Assembly (NCBI RefSeq): GCF_004361815.1 | Contig: NZ_SNWA01000002.1 | Span: 1,302,001-1,366,000 of the forward strand | Direction: 5' to 3' | Source: Paraburkholderia sp. BL10I2N1 | GTDB taxonomy: Bacteria; Pseudomonadota; Gammaproteobacteria; Burkholderiales; Burkholderiaceae | Length of the DNA: 64,000 nucleotides | Part shown: one piece after another, positions 26,398 to 35,490 of the stretch | Layout of the letters: the number at the start of each line of letters is the position of its first letter | Position numbering within the stretch: position 1 is the stretch's first letter | Made by a program: the position numbers and the translations under genes | Notes under the pieces: generated by a model | Seen by the model: the letters and a program-made list of their open reading frames with translations, nothing else | Told to the model about the DNA's origin: nothing | Database searches by the model: none

Positions 26398-26607
26398 CTA
26401 GCGGCCAAAGGGAATGCCGGTGGACTGGATCCAGCCCATCCAGTGCGCAAAAAGGATGGACAGGAAAAGCGTAATCGACAGACCGACACGTGTCGCCAGC
26501 GACCAGACCATTCTCTGCGTCGTGCCCCGATCATGCATCATGAAATACAGCGCCGAAACCATGCTGCCGATGATCAGAACAAATGCGATAGGGACGAGAA
26601 TATGCAT
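26398..26607 (-). CDS. DUF2909 twin transmembrane protein
   Basis: 69 residues with two membrane helices: LVPIAFVLIIGSMVSALYFM, and VGLSITLFLSILFAHWMGWI. Between them is the family hallmark DRGTTQRMVWSLATR. DUF2909 proteins usually sit between cytochrome c oxidase and SURF1 genes. Here it is isolated from any oxidase operon, so it is an orphan copy. Confidence 0.8.
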   Translation of the reverse strand: MHILVPIAFVLIIGSMVSALYFMMHDRGTTQRMVWSLATRVGLSITLFLSILFAHWMGWIQSTGIPFGR

Positions 26608-26825
26608 GGTTTGCTATCAATAGTGAAGCGAGGCACATCTGCAGCGCGCGAATCAGGATCCCATTATAGGATTCGCACGTGACCGCACCCGTGACGTGAT
26701 GCCGCACCACTCTCAATCTGTTGGCTGCAACGGGTAGCAGAGGTACTCGTTACGTCGGTTCAATTGACGGTCCGCGAAAGAATCCCGTCATTTCGATTAA
26801 CCCTTTTTCACAGGAAAGACAACGT

Positions 26826-27104
26826 ATGAACAAGCAGGACCTGATTGACGCGATCGCCACCCAAACCGATATCAGTAAAACGCAGGCAGGCGAGGTGCTC
26901 GACGCACTGTTCGATACGATCAAGGACGCCGTGACGAACGGTGACACGGTTCAACTGGTCGGCTTCGGCAGCTTCGGTTCGGGCCAACGTGCCGCGCGTA
27001 CCGGCCGCAATCCGAGCACCGGCGCGCCGATCGAGATCGCGGCGGCAAAGACCGTCAAGTTCACCGCGGGCAAGGCATTCAAAGACGCCGTCAACGCGCC
27101 GTAA
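26826..27104 (+). CDS. HU family DNA-binding protein
   Basis: 92 residues, HU-beta-like, started at the ATG of [11 protein letters not shown] with CAGGAAAGAC upstream. The intertwined helix pair, the [20 protein letters not shown] arm with the intercalating proline region, and the C-terminal [12 protein letters not shown] are intact. It binds and bends DNA without sequence specificity. The neighbourhood (Tn3 remnant on one side, DUF2909 on the other) suggests an accessory copy. Confidence 0.92.
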   Translation: MNKQDLIDAIATQTDISKTQAGEVLDALFDTIKDAVTNGDTVQLVGFGSFGSGQRAARTGRNPSTGAPIEIAAAKTVKFTAGKAFKDAVNAP

Positions 27105-27130
27105 AAAGACTCGTCCTCTGGCGATCTGGG

Positions 27131-27965
27131 TCAGGCCGAATGCTGTCGGTACGGTGTGCCCGGATCGCCAGCTGCACTGGGCAAGACCCGGTGCGCATAG
27201 CGTGCAATCGGAAAATCGAACGTGCCGCGCAGGTTGATGCCTTCGAGATGGGTTGGCGCGATGCGTCGCAAGTCACCCGCATGAACGGTCTCTCCGCTCG
27301 TTGCCTCGATCTGATCGACTGCGCGTTGCATGTGTATCGTGTTCCACGCCATCACGGCATTGGAAAGCAGCGCCAACGCCGACGACACGGCTGCGAGCGA
27401 GTCATGGTGTCGGGTCAGCTCCAGCGGAATCTTGCCGATGTGGATCGCCCGTTGCACAGTATGCACGGCCTCGCCGCGATTGAGGACGTGCTGCAGTTCG
27501 GCGCGAAACGCTGCATTGGTGAAGTAGTCGATCAGGAAAATCGTCCGGAATAGTCGTCCGACATGGACGCCGCCGTCGTACACCGGCTGTCCGCGTGCGG
27601 CTGAACCGAAGCGCGTGAGCGCTTGCACCGCCGTGCATTGACCGGACTGCACCGAGGCGGCGACCCGTACGAACTCGTCCCAGATGCTCTCGATCAGGTC
27701 CAGCCGGACGTCCCGATCGGTGACGGCGCTTAGTTCCCCCGGGACAGCATGGTGCTGCGGGACGTGCAGGCGCCGGTCACGGAGATGCGCAAGGCGTGGA
27801 CACAGGTCAAGCCCAGGGCCCGTGCGAGACCCATTGCATAGTCGGTATAACCATGGGTATCTACCGCAAGCTGGGCAACATCGTCGGTGCTACTTTGCCG
27901 GATCACCCCTTCTATCGCTGCCCCGGCTTGCCGTTCGTTGAGGACAATCGGTTGATCGTAGAAGA
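27131..27965 (-). pseudogene. Tn3-family transposase C-terminal remnant
   Basis: Reading on the minus strand: FYDQPIVLNERQAGAAIEGV, then QLAVDTHGYTDYAMGLARAL, a one-base frameshift near 27830, then DLCPRLAHLRDRRLHVPQHH and LFRTIFLIDYFTNAAF, and the family C-terminus IAPTHLEGINLRGTFDF. This is the catalytic C-terminal third of a Tn3 transposase. The N-terminal part is missing, cut off by the IS at 27966. It is inactive. No resolvase is present in the window. Confidence 0.8.
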
Positions 27966-29666
27966 GGCGTGGTTCAAAAACGGGTTATATTACACGCGGA
28001 GCTAGGGATGACGTGATCGGGGGGCGATAATGAGGCCCCTATTTTTCCAGTCGTGGTGAACGCATGAACCGATCCGCGAGTGTGGCAGCGAAGCTGCCTG
28101 AATGTGAACGTAAGGACCTGGCAATTCTCGCGTTGACGGGATCGGAGACGGTCCGCGCGCTGGCCGACCGCCACAACGTCAGCCGCAAGTTCGTCTACGA
28201 GCAGGTGAGCAAGGCTGGCGCCGCGCTGGATGACGCCTTTGCGCCGGTGGTGACGAACGTCGCCGACGAGGTGCTGTTCATGCTACCGGTCACCGACAGG
28301 TTTCTGCAGCAGGTGACGCTCGCGCTGACGTTGATCTGCCACAGCTCGTATCGCGGTGTCGTGGAATTCATGCGCGACGTGCTGGGCGCGTCCATCAGCC
28401 TGGGGCGCGTGCACGACATTCATCAACAGGCCGCGCAGCAGGCGGACGCCATCAATTGTGGGCAGGACCTGTCCGCTATCCGCGTGGGTCTGCACGACGA
28501 GCTCTTTCAGGGGGCGCAGCCTGTGCTCGCCGGCGTCGACGCCCGCTCGACATACTGCTACCTGCTTGCCGCAGAAGCGCAGCGCGACGGCGATACATGG
28601 TATGTGCACCTGCACGACGCGAAGGCGCAGGGGCTCGATCCCGACTACACGATCGCCGACGCCGGTTCTGGCCTGCGCGCCGGACAGAAACTCGCCTGGG
28701 GCGACACGCCGTGCCATGGCGATGTGTTTCACATCCAGCACCAGTGCGAAACGCTGGTCAACCTCCGGACCCGCATTGCGATGGAGGCCCGGAACCGGCG
28801 CAAAAAGCTGCAGACCCTCATCGACAGGGGCTTTCGACAGAATCAGGATGGTCTGCTCGTCGCCCAGCTGAAGCCGCTCTGTCAGGCCGAAGCACGCACA
28901 CATGTGCTGGCGCTTGAGTTGCGCACGCTCGTCCAGTGGCTGGGCCGCGACATCCTGGCATTGGCGGGCCCCGATCTGGCGACGCGCCAGGAGCTGTTCG
29001 ATTTCGTCGTCGACGAGTTGCGTCGCCGCGAGCACGAAGACGTGCGACGCATCCGGCCGGTGCGCCGCGCGCTGCAGAACCAGCGCGACGACCTGCTGGC
29101 CTTCGCGGGCGTGCTCGACGGGAAACTGGCCGCCATCGCGCAGGCCGAACAGGTGCCCGACTATCTCGTGCGCGCCGCATGCGTGCTGCATCGCAAGCCG
29201 ACGAGCTCGCCGGCGTACTGGCAAGGCTGGAGCCGGCTGCGATCGAAAATGGGCAGCCGGTTCCACGCGGTGTTCAGCGCCGTCTCACAGGCCCTCGCAA
29301 ACACGCCACGTAGCAGCTCACTGGTGGAGAACCTCAACTCGCGGCTGCGTAACTACTTCACGCTACGCCGTCACCTCGGCAATGCGTATCTGGGCCTGCT
29401 GCAGTTCTTTCTGAATCATCGTCGCTTCATGCGCAGTCGGCATGTCGGGCGCGTCGGCAGAAGCCCGCGTGAAGTGATGACGGGCCAGCCTCATCCGCAT
29501 TGGCTCACGCTTCTCGGCCTGGGCACGCTTCAATCCCAGCGAGCCTGACCGCCGGGCCGGTAACCGCCACCCGGCATCACCCCCGCAAGCCCCCAATCCC
29601 GCCTTCACAGGCGAGCTGATTCCGCTCGTCCGTGTTACCCAAAAACGACGATTTTTGAACCACGCC
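27966..29666 (+). mobile_element. 1.7-kb insertion sequence with 15-bp inverted repeats
   Basis: The ends are GGCGTGGTTCAAAAA at 27966-27980 and its exact complement TTTTTGAACCACGCC at 29652-29666. One transposase gene fills most of it. No target duplication is obvious. Its left end abuts the Tn3 remnant, so it probably inserted in, or recombined with, that older element. Confidence 0.8.
28064..29548 (+). CDS. IS transposase, DDE type (family not assigned)
   Basis: 494 residues. An N-terminal helix-turn-helix is visible (LTGSETVRALADRHNVSRKFVYEQ). Candidate acidic triad residues are the Asp of AGVDARSTYC, the Asp of TIADAGSGLRAG and the Glu of SSLVENLNSRLRNYF. The last motif, with FFLNHRRFMRSRH, recalls ISNCY or related unclassified groups. 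The frame is intact, and the element has matching inverted repeats, so it could be active. Confidence 0.85.
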   Translation: MNRSASVAAKLPECERKDLAILALTGSETVRALADRHNVSRKFVYEQVSKAGAALDDAFAPVVTNVADEVLFMLPVTDRFLQQVTLALTLICHSSYRGVVEFMRDVLGASISLGRVHDIHQQAAQQADAINCGQDLSAIRVGLHDELFQGAQPVLAGVDARSTYCYLLAAEAQRDGDTWYVHLHDAKAQGLDPDYTIADAGSGLRAGQKLAWGDTPCHGDVFHIQHQCETLVNLRTRIAMEARNRRKKLQTLIDRGFRQNQDGLLVAQLKPLCQAEARTHVLALELRTLVQWLGRDILALAGPDLATRQELFDFVVDELRRREHEDVRRIRPVRRALQNQRDDLLAFAGVLDGKLAAIAQAEQVPDYLVRAACVLHRKPTSSPAYWQGWSRLRSKMGSRFHAVFSAVSQALANTPRSSSLVENLNSRLRNYFTLRRHLGNAYLGLLQFFLNHRRFMRSRHVGRVGRSPREVMTGQPHPHWLTLLGLGTLQSQRA

Positions 29667-29900
29667 ACCCAACGCTGTCCAGTCGAGATCCTCCCAACCA
29701 CATGCGACTGCAGCAATTCGCCTATCACACACGACTCTGGCGACGGCATGGGAGCCGCAACGCGTTCTGCCTCGCCAAGCGCCATGTCACAAAACCCACG
29801 CTTCCATGTTTGATGACCTAATGACCGGCATGCACTTCTACAGGCAGCCCGCCGAGGTGGCCCCTTTCCCGCAAATCTGATTTCCCGGCAGAGAGCTTCT

Positions 29901-29916
29901 TGTGACGTGAGTCACA
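29901..29916. promoter_or_regulatory. CRP/FNR-family palindrome
   Basis: TGTGACGTGAGTCACA matches the CRP consensus TGTGA-N6-TCACA perfectly. It is about 35 to 50 bases upstream of the DUF1275 gene start, a typical distance for an activator or a repressor near a promoter. The 29667-29950 stretch has no other gene. Confidence 0.55.
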
Positions 29917-29950
29917 TCGTATCCTTTGCGCGTCTCGGCTGCCATGCTTG

Positions 29951-30772
29951 ATGTACATGAACACAAGCCAAGGCGGAGAACACCTGGTCTCTTCCGAGCA
30001 TCGCGGATCGATGCGTCAAGAAACCACGCCCAGAAACAAGGATCTCCAGCAAATGTCTCTAGACCAAACCGTTCTTTCGTCACGTCACGAACTGCGTTTG
30101 GCCTGGTCGCTCGCGGCAGTCGCCGGCGTTCTCAATGCGACGGGCTTTTGTGTCGCAGGTATTTTCTCGGGCAACATGACTGGCAATGTGACGTCATTGG
30201 CAGACAGGATCGCCACAGGCGACCCGCGTTCGGGGCTCTCACTCCTCGTGATCATCATGCTCTTCATCATGGGAGCGACGCTTTCTGCGCTTCTTCTCGA
30301 GTTTCGCGGTGCAGGTAACCGGGCGCACACGTGCGCGATCATCTTCATGACAGAAGCCGTGTCGCTTGTGGTTCTCGCAGTTATAGACGTGAAGGTTCAC
30401 ACTGCAAGCAGCCTGGTGCTCGTTTTCGGATTGAGTTTTCTCATGGGCTGCCAGAACGCAGCAGCCGCCGTCGTTTCGAATTTCCGGGTGCGCACCACTC
30501 ATTTTTCGGGCACATCGACCGATATCGGAGTGAAACTCGGTCTTATCTTCGCTCATGCACTTCAGAGGAATAAGCTGCCTGATCGGGTTGAGCACTTCCA
30601 CGAACTGAAAGCCAAAGCGCTGACGATGGCAGCATTTTGCGCGGGTGGCGTCGTAGGTGTGACCTCCTATAGCGTGGCCGGGAAAATGAACCTGCTGATA
30701 TCCGCACTCGGGATCGTTTTTCTCTCGATCCCGCCGCTCGTCGTTTCGAGGAGCCAGCAGGTATCAGCGTAG
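29951..30772 (+). CDS. DUF1275 (YoaK-type) membrane protein, second copy
   Basis: 273 residues if started at ATG 29951. ATGs at 30011 and 30053 (MSLDQTVLSS) would give forms closer to the usual length, and no start has a strong ribosome-binding site. Family motifs are AGVLNATGFCVAGIFSGNMTGN, given here as its core FSGNMTGN, then GLSFLMGCQNAAAA and VRTTHFSGTSTDIGVKLG. About six membrane helices. It shares the family with 14727-15488 but is behind a CRP-type site instead of a 7-3-7 palindrome. Confidence 0.85.
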   Translation: MYMNTSQGGEHLVSSEHRGSMRQETTPRNKDLQQMSLDQTVLSSRHELRLAWSLAAVAGVLNATGFCVAGIFSGNMTGNVTSLADRIATGDPRSGLSLLVIIMLFIMGATLSALLLEFRGAGNRAHTCAIIFMTEAVSLVVLAVIDVKVHTASSLVLVFGLSFLMGCQNAAAAVVSNFRVRTTHFSGTSTDIGVKLGLIFAHALQRNKLPDRVEHFHELKAKALTMAAFCAGGVVGVTSYSVAGKMNLLISALGIVFLSIPPLVVSRSQQVSA

Positions 30773-30987
30773 TTTTTGCAATGCCTGTGGCGGCGCCCCA
30801 ACCACACGCCCAACTCGAGCGACGTATTGTCGCGTCCAACCCCGTAGGTTCCGGATTTTTCGATTCTTCTGACTCCGCATACCCGCTCGCTTCTTTTGCG
30901 GAATCTGTCTTTCGACAGCACACGCAAAGAAATTCCCAGTGTGCCGGCGGATCGTCGATCGTTTCGGAAATCACACTCACTAGTTAT

Positions 30988-32091
30988 TATTGAGACTTCC
31001 ATAATTCATGACGGTCACCACAGCGTAGCCTGCATCCAGCAAGCGGCAATGATCGAAGGCCGCTTTTGAGCGCTCTTGAGCTTGTTGCGGGCGCTTGCGT
31101 GCAGTTCGCCGAGATCGTTGGGGCAGTAGTTGGCCAGTGCGTGGCGCTTCAGCCAGGCCCACAGGTATTCGACCGGGTTCATGTCCGGCGCGTACGGCGG
31201 CAGAAACGCAATCTGGATGTGTCTGTCCAGGCTGTCCAGGTACTCGCGCACCAAACGACTGCGATGCGCCTTCAGGCCATCCCAGATCACCAGCAGCGGC
31301 TGCTTCAGGTGGGCCGTGAGCGCTTTGAGGAATCCGACGATCTCTTCCTTCTTGATGCTGCCCTCGTGCAGCCGGAACAAACAGTTGGTGCGCGTGAGCC
31401 CGGCGATGACCGAGACGTGATTCCAGTTGAAGTGAAACTGGATGATGGGCGTCTGTCCCCTGGGGCGCCCAGGTGCGGACTCTGGTCGGGCGCTCGCTGA
31501 TGCCGGACTCGTCCACGAAGACAATCAGTCGGCCTTCTCGTCGGGCTTTTTTTTAAGGGCCGGCCAGGTGCGGCGCTTCCAGTTGCGCACGGCATCCTCG
31601 TTGCGCTCGATGGCCCGCTTCTCGGGCTTTTGCGGGCTAAAGCCCAGTGAGCCCAGGATGCGCCAAACCTGCGTCTGGCCAAAGCGCACGCCGTGCATGC
31701 GTTCGATGACCGCGCCCACACGCTTGAGAGTCCACAGTTCAGTGCCAAATCCATGCTCGACGGGGCTTTGCAGCAGGGCGGCGCGAACAGCCGCCAACTG
31801 TTGCTCATCGAGTTGGGCCGGGCGCCCCCGCTCGCGCACCTCTCGCAGGGCATCGATGCCGCCTTCATCGAGCAGCCGCTTCCATGTGTACACCGTCTGC
31901 CGAGCCACACCCACCGCTAACGCCACCTCGGCGCAGCCCTTGCCCGCCAGCAGCAGTCGACCCGCCTTCAATCGCTTCTTTGCTGCTTCGCTCATTCGCC
32001 ATTGCGCCATGCCAACTCGTCTCCAGGACCGTCCTGGAAATATAACGCTTGAGACGCTCAACGGTTGTCATGATTTACGGAAAGATCAATA
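30988..32091 (-). mobile_element. IS630-family insertion sequence
   Basis: The imperfect ends begin TATTGA on the left and, reading inward from 32091, TATTGATCTTTCCGTAAATC on the right. TTCC and TCATGAC blocks are shared between the two ends. TA dinucleotides at 30988 and 32090 fit the TA target duplication of this family. The element ends two bases before the ftsI-like start codon. Confidence 0.75.
31015..32010 (-). pseudogene. IS630 transposase, two frame changes
   Basis: The first frame starts at the ATG of MAQWRMSEAAKKRLKAG with a helix-turn-helix (VALAVGVARQTVYTWKRLL). It runs to WPALKKKPDE at an A8 run near 31549, where this family often uses programmed frameshifting. The next frame gives VFVDESGISERPTRVRTWAP with the first catalytic Asp. 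A further one-base shift at a run of C near 31466 returns to the frame encoding RGQTPIIQFHFNW and the DGLKAH and PPYAPDMNPVEYLW motifs. The second shift makes an active transposase unlikely. Confidence 0.75.
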
Positions 32092-32092
32092 G

Positions 32093-33824
32093 ATGCCGCA
32101 AAACGTCACTTTCAATCAAACACCACTCGTGAAGGCAAAAGTTTCCCGCGGACGGTCGACGCTAGTGATGATTTTCATGTCGATTGCGTTTGCGTCCTGC
32201 GCGGCCCGTGCCTTCTGGATTCAGGTTATCGACCGCAAGTTCTATGAAAAGGAAGGCGCCTCGCGAGTTGAACACATCATCGATGTTCGTGCTGAGCGCG
32301 GAAAGATAATAGACAGGAACGGGATGGCGCTGGCTACAAATGTTCTCGTGAAGTCCATTTGGTTCGACCCTAAGGAAATTCCCGAAGACCTTGAACCCGG
32401 CAAGCTTGCGACGCTGTCGCGGCTACTCGACATGCCGGCGCAGCAGATCGCCGCACAATTCGACAGTGACAAAACATTCGTCTATCTGAAGCGTCAGGTG
32501 CCGCTTGGCGAGGCTGACGAAATCAAGTCTCTGGGCATCCCGGGAATCTACCAGACTACGGAGTACAAGCGTCTATACCCTGAAGACGAAGTCACCACAC
32601 AACTGGTCGGCTTTACCGGCATCACGGGTGCAGGCGAAGACGGCGTAGAGCTTGCCCAGGACGCGAAGCTTGGAGCCGTGGACGGCACCAAGTTGGTCAT
32701 TCGCGATAGAGTGGGACACGTCGTCGAAGATCTTGGGAACGTGACTACTGCACGTCCCGGCGTCGACGTCCAGCTTGCCCTGAACGGCAGTATCCAGTAC
32801 AGCGCCTTCAACGCGCTGCGCTCAGCCGTCATCAATAGCAACGCGGAGGCCGGCTCCGCAGTTGTCGTCGATGGCCACACCGGCGAAATTCTGGCTCTCG
32901 CCAAATTATCCGAGCTACGACCCGAACGATCGTTCCTTACTACGAGGGCCTGCTTTGCGTAACCGAGTGGTGACGGATGTATTCGAACCGGGTTCGATAA
33001 TGAAACCGTTTACGGTCTCACTCACTCTCGACCTGCGCCGGGTTTCGCCTGATTCGCTCGTGGAGACGAACCGAACGCTCTCCCTGGAGGGAGCCACCAT
33101 CACGGACGACGCAAATTTCGGCACTTTGACTGTTGCTGGGGTTATCCAGAAGTCAAGCAATATCGGCGCAACGAAGATAGCGCTAACGATGAAGCCCGAG
33201 GAAATGTGGAAGATGTACACTGCCCTCGGATTCGGGCACGCTCCAGACCTCGGGTTCCCCGGCGCTGGTGTCGGCATCGTGAGACCGTGGCGAAAGTGGC
33301 ATCGCATCGAGCAGGCGACGATGTCCTACGGATACGGCGTGTCCGTATCGCTAATCCAGCTCGCGCACGCCTACACGGTCTTCGCGAACAACGGCAGGCT
33401 CGTGCCGCTTTCGCTGTACAAGACGGACGAAGCGTCCGTCAAAGATACGCAGATTTTCACCGAGCACACAACGGATGAAGTCAGGGTAATGCTGGAGAGT
33501 GTGGTGGCGAAAGACGGTACTGCTCCTCAGGCCGAAGTCCCTGGATACAGCGTCGGGGGAAAGACAGGAACGGCCTATACCGCCACCCGCCACGGATATG
33601 AGAGGAACGCCTACCGCGCATCGTTCGTGGGGGTTATTCCGATCAGAAACCCGAGGCTCGTGATAGCTGTTTCGGTCGACAAGCCCAAAGGCGCGAAGCA
33701 CTATGGCGGTGACGTTTCAGGACCTGTATTCGCCGAGATTGCGCAGGCAGCGATGGGCGTGCTCAACGTCCAGCCGGACGAGCCCGTGACCGAAGCGGCC
33801 CATCCAGAGCCGTTGTTGAATTAG
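32093..33824 (+). pseudogene. ftsI: FtsI/PBP3-like penicillin-binding protein, frameshifted
   Basis: Together the two frames encode about 577 residues of a class B transpeptidase. A membrane anchor (STLVMIFMSIAFASCAARAF) and RGKIIDRNGMALAT of the dimerisation domain come first, then GEILALA. One extra A in the AAA near 32912 shifts the frame before NYPSYDPNDR. The catalytic domain follows: SxxK as PGSIMKPFT, SxN as QKSSNIGATK and KTG as GGKTGTAY, all intact. Synthesis would stop at 32962. An IS630 element abuts its 5' end, so its native promoter is cut off. It is an extra copy away from the mur cluster. A sequencing error in the homopolymer is possible. Confidence 0.8.
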
Positions 33825-34000
33825 CGTGGCGTGAGAAATAGCTCGGGTGCGACGATGGTGCTTACCTGCCGGTTGCCGGAGGATCCCACGGTCATACGAT
33901 ATGGAGCAGTTCATCTCTGGAATCTTGAATTACGAGGGGCCGGCTTCACGGCATAAGGACGCCCTTGAGATTGGTCGACGAAACCCGGGTGCCGCAAAAA
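33825..34000. other. Intergenic, no gene seen
   Basis: Together with 34024-34224 this makes a 400-base gap between the ftsI-like pseudogene and the cupin gene. Apart from the terminator at 34001-34023, I see no gene. Confidence 0.4.
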
Positions 34001-34023
34001 GGCGGAGACTTTTGGTCTCCGCC
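34001..34023 (-). terminator. Intrinsic terminator for the cupin gene
   Basis: A 9-bp perfect stem GGCGGAGAC / GTCTCCGCC with a 5-base loop. On the minus strand it is followed by TTTTT (AAAAA at 33996-34000), the classic rho-independent layout. It lies about 200 bases downstream of the cupin stop. Confidence 0.75.
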
Positions 34024-34224
34024 AGACTTTGGGCTGGTTAGCCCCCTCTTGTCGTCGGTTGTTCCGGATGCTTTGCGGTGAGCAAGTTCTGCCAACGGCA
34101 CATTGCGTGCCGCGACACCTCGAATCCAGAGAGCGCGTGCGCTGCGTCTTTGCGATGCAACGCTGACCGCCTTGTTCCGTCAAGACGCAGACACGCAACC
34201 CGGAGCAAGGCACCCGGTGCCCAA

Positions 34225-35169
34225 TCAATGTGCGAACTGGATATCCAGCGAACGCAGATACGTCTGAAGACCCGCGTCCTGGATTGGGATCACGTAGCCG
34301 TTTTCCCCCGACTCATTGAAGTGTGAGTGCCAGTAGCCCGGCGGCGTGACGAAAGCCATGCCTGGTTCCCAGTCGACGCGCTCCGGGTTGACGATGTTGC
34401 CCTGCTCATCCAGTTCGGTTCCGACCAGCGTATAGCAACCGGGCTTGCACTCCGAAATGAAGTCGAGCGCGATCGACTGATGGCGGTGCGGCTTTTGCAT
34501 CGTGTTCGGCGCAATAACGCCAAACATTGCCCACAGGGTGTGGGTCACCGTGCGAGTCTGCGGAAATTCCGCGTTGCCAAGCAGAATGCTGACGCGACTG
34601 CGCTGACCAGCGCCCGGTGCTCCAGCGACCTTCAGCAGTTCCTCTTCCGCGCGGACTGCGGGGTAAAGCGTCGGCGAAAAGCGCGCCTGCCCGACGTCCA
34701 CACCCAGATAGGCGAGCAACGGCGCATCGTTGACGTAGTAGAGCCGCGCGGTCGAGTCAGCCGTCAGCACTGCTTCTGCGCCACCGGGAAGCGCAAAAAA
34801 ATCACCCTTGGCGAACTGGAATGAAGTCTTTGGCTGTACTGCGGCGCCCGAGCCTTCCAGGACGTAAAAAACCTGCGAAGTCGCGTTTGGGTTCAATGAA
34901 ACCTTCTCGCCAGCGAGAATACGCACGAAGTTGGCGATCAGCCCAGGACCGGTAGCGGGGCCCTCGCAACGCAGTTCAGCAGACAGGTCAAGCGGCACTA
35001 CCCGCGTTGGACCGCTGTCGTAAAGCGAGGTCAGGAAAGAACGATACGGAACTCGCGAAATCAGCTTCGCGCCGATCGGATTGGCCGACGAAGTGTATTC
35101 GAAGTATTGAGCGTCACGCGTCACTTCGCCATTGAGCTCAAGCGTTGAAGCTACGGTTTTGTCCAGCAT
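34225..35169 (-). CDS. Bicupin protein, gentisate-dioxygenase-like
   Basis: 314 residues, ATG preceded by a strong GGAGGT. Two cupin barrels are visible: the first with FYVLEGSGAAV and FAKGDFFALPGG, the second with PHRHQSIALDF and VTPPGYWHSHFNESGENGYV. The second barrel keeps His residues (HRH, HSH) typical of metal-binding cupins; the first barrel lacks the HxH motif. Gentisate dioxygenases have this two-barrel plan, but the substrate cannot be deduced. It is divergent from a FUSC exporter and near a LysR gene, suggesting handling of an aromatic acid (inference). Confidence 0.75.
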   Translation of the reverse strand: MLDKTVASTLELNGEVTRDAQYFEYTSSANPIGAKLISRVPYRSFLTSLYDSGPTRVVPLDLSAELRCEGPATGPGLIANFVRILAGEKVSLNPNATSQVFYVLEGSGAAVQPKTSFQFAKGDFFALPGGAEAVLTADSTARLYYVNDAPLLAYLGVDVGQARFSPTLYPAVRAEEELLKVAGAPGAGQRSRVSILLGNAEFPQTRTVTHTLWAMFGVIAPNTMQKPHRHQSIALDFISECKPGCYTLVGTELDEQGNIVNPERVDWEPGMAFVTPPGYWHSHFNESGENGYVIPIQDAGLQTYLRSLDIQFAH

Positions 35170-35490
35170 GGAATACCTCCAGAAAGTGGACTAGTGAAGA
35201 ACGGCACACTTATGCGCGTGAGATAGGGCGTTGCGCAAAAGGTTGCCGTCACTATAGGAGCAAATTTTCGTGGCTAGAATCGCGCGCACCAAAAATCACC
35301 TTTGCAAAAAGGGGATAACTTCGGCCCTGCTCTTCCCGCAAAATTGAAACCTCGCGATAAACGCTCATCAGTTGGCCGAGAACACATAGCCGTCGTCGTT
35401 CCGTTAGGCCTGACACCCGCGGCATCTGGTACGCTCGCCTTGTCCTCGCCACGACGTGTGCGCGTCGCCATCAGTGAAGAGGAGCGTCGC
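35170..35490. other. Divergent intergenic region, no gene seen
   Basis: About 320 bases between the divergent cupin and FUSC genes. It should hold both promoters. An open frame exists upstream of the FUSC start (from 35302), but it lacks a ribosome-binding site and does not resemble the family. Confidence 0.4.
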
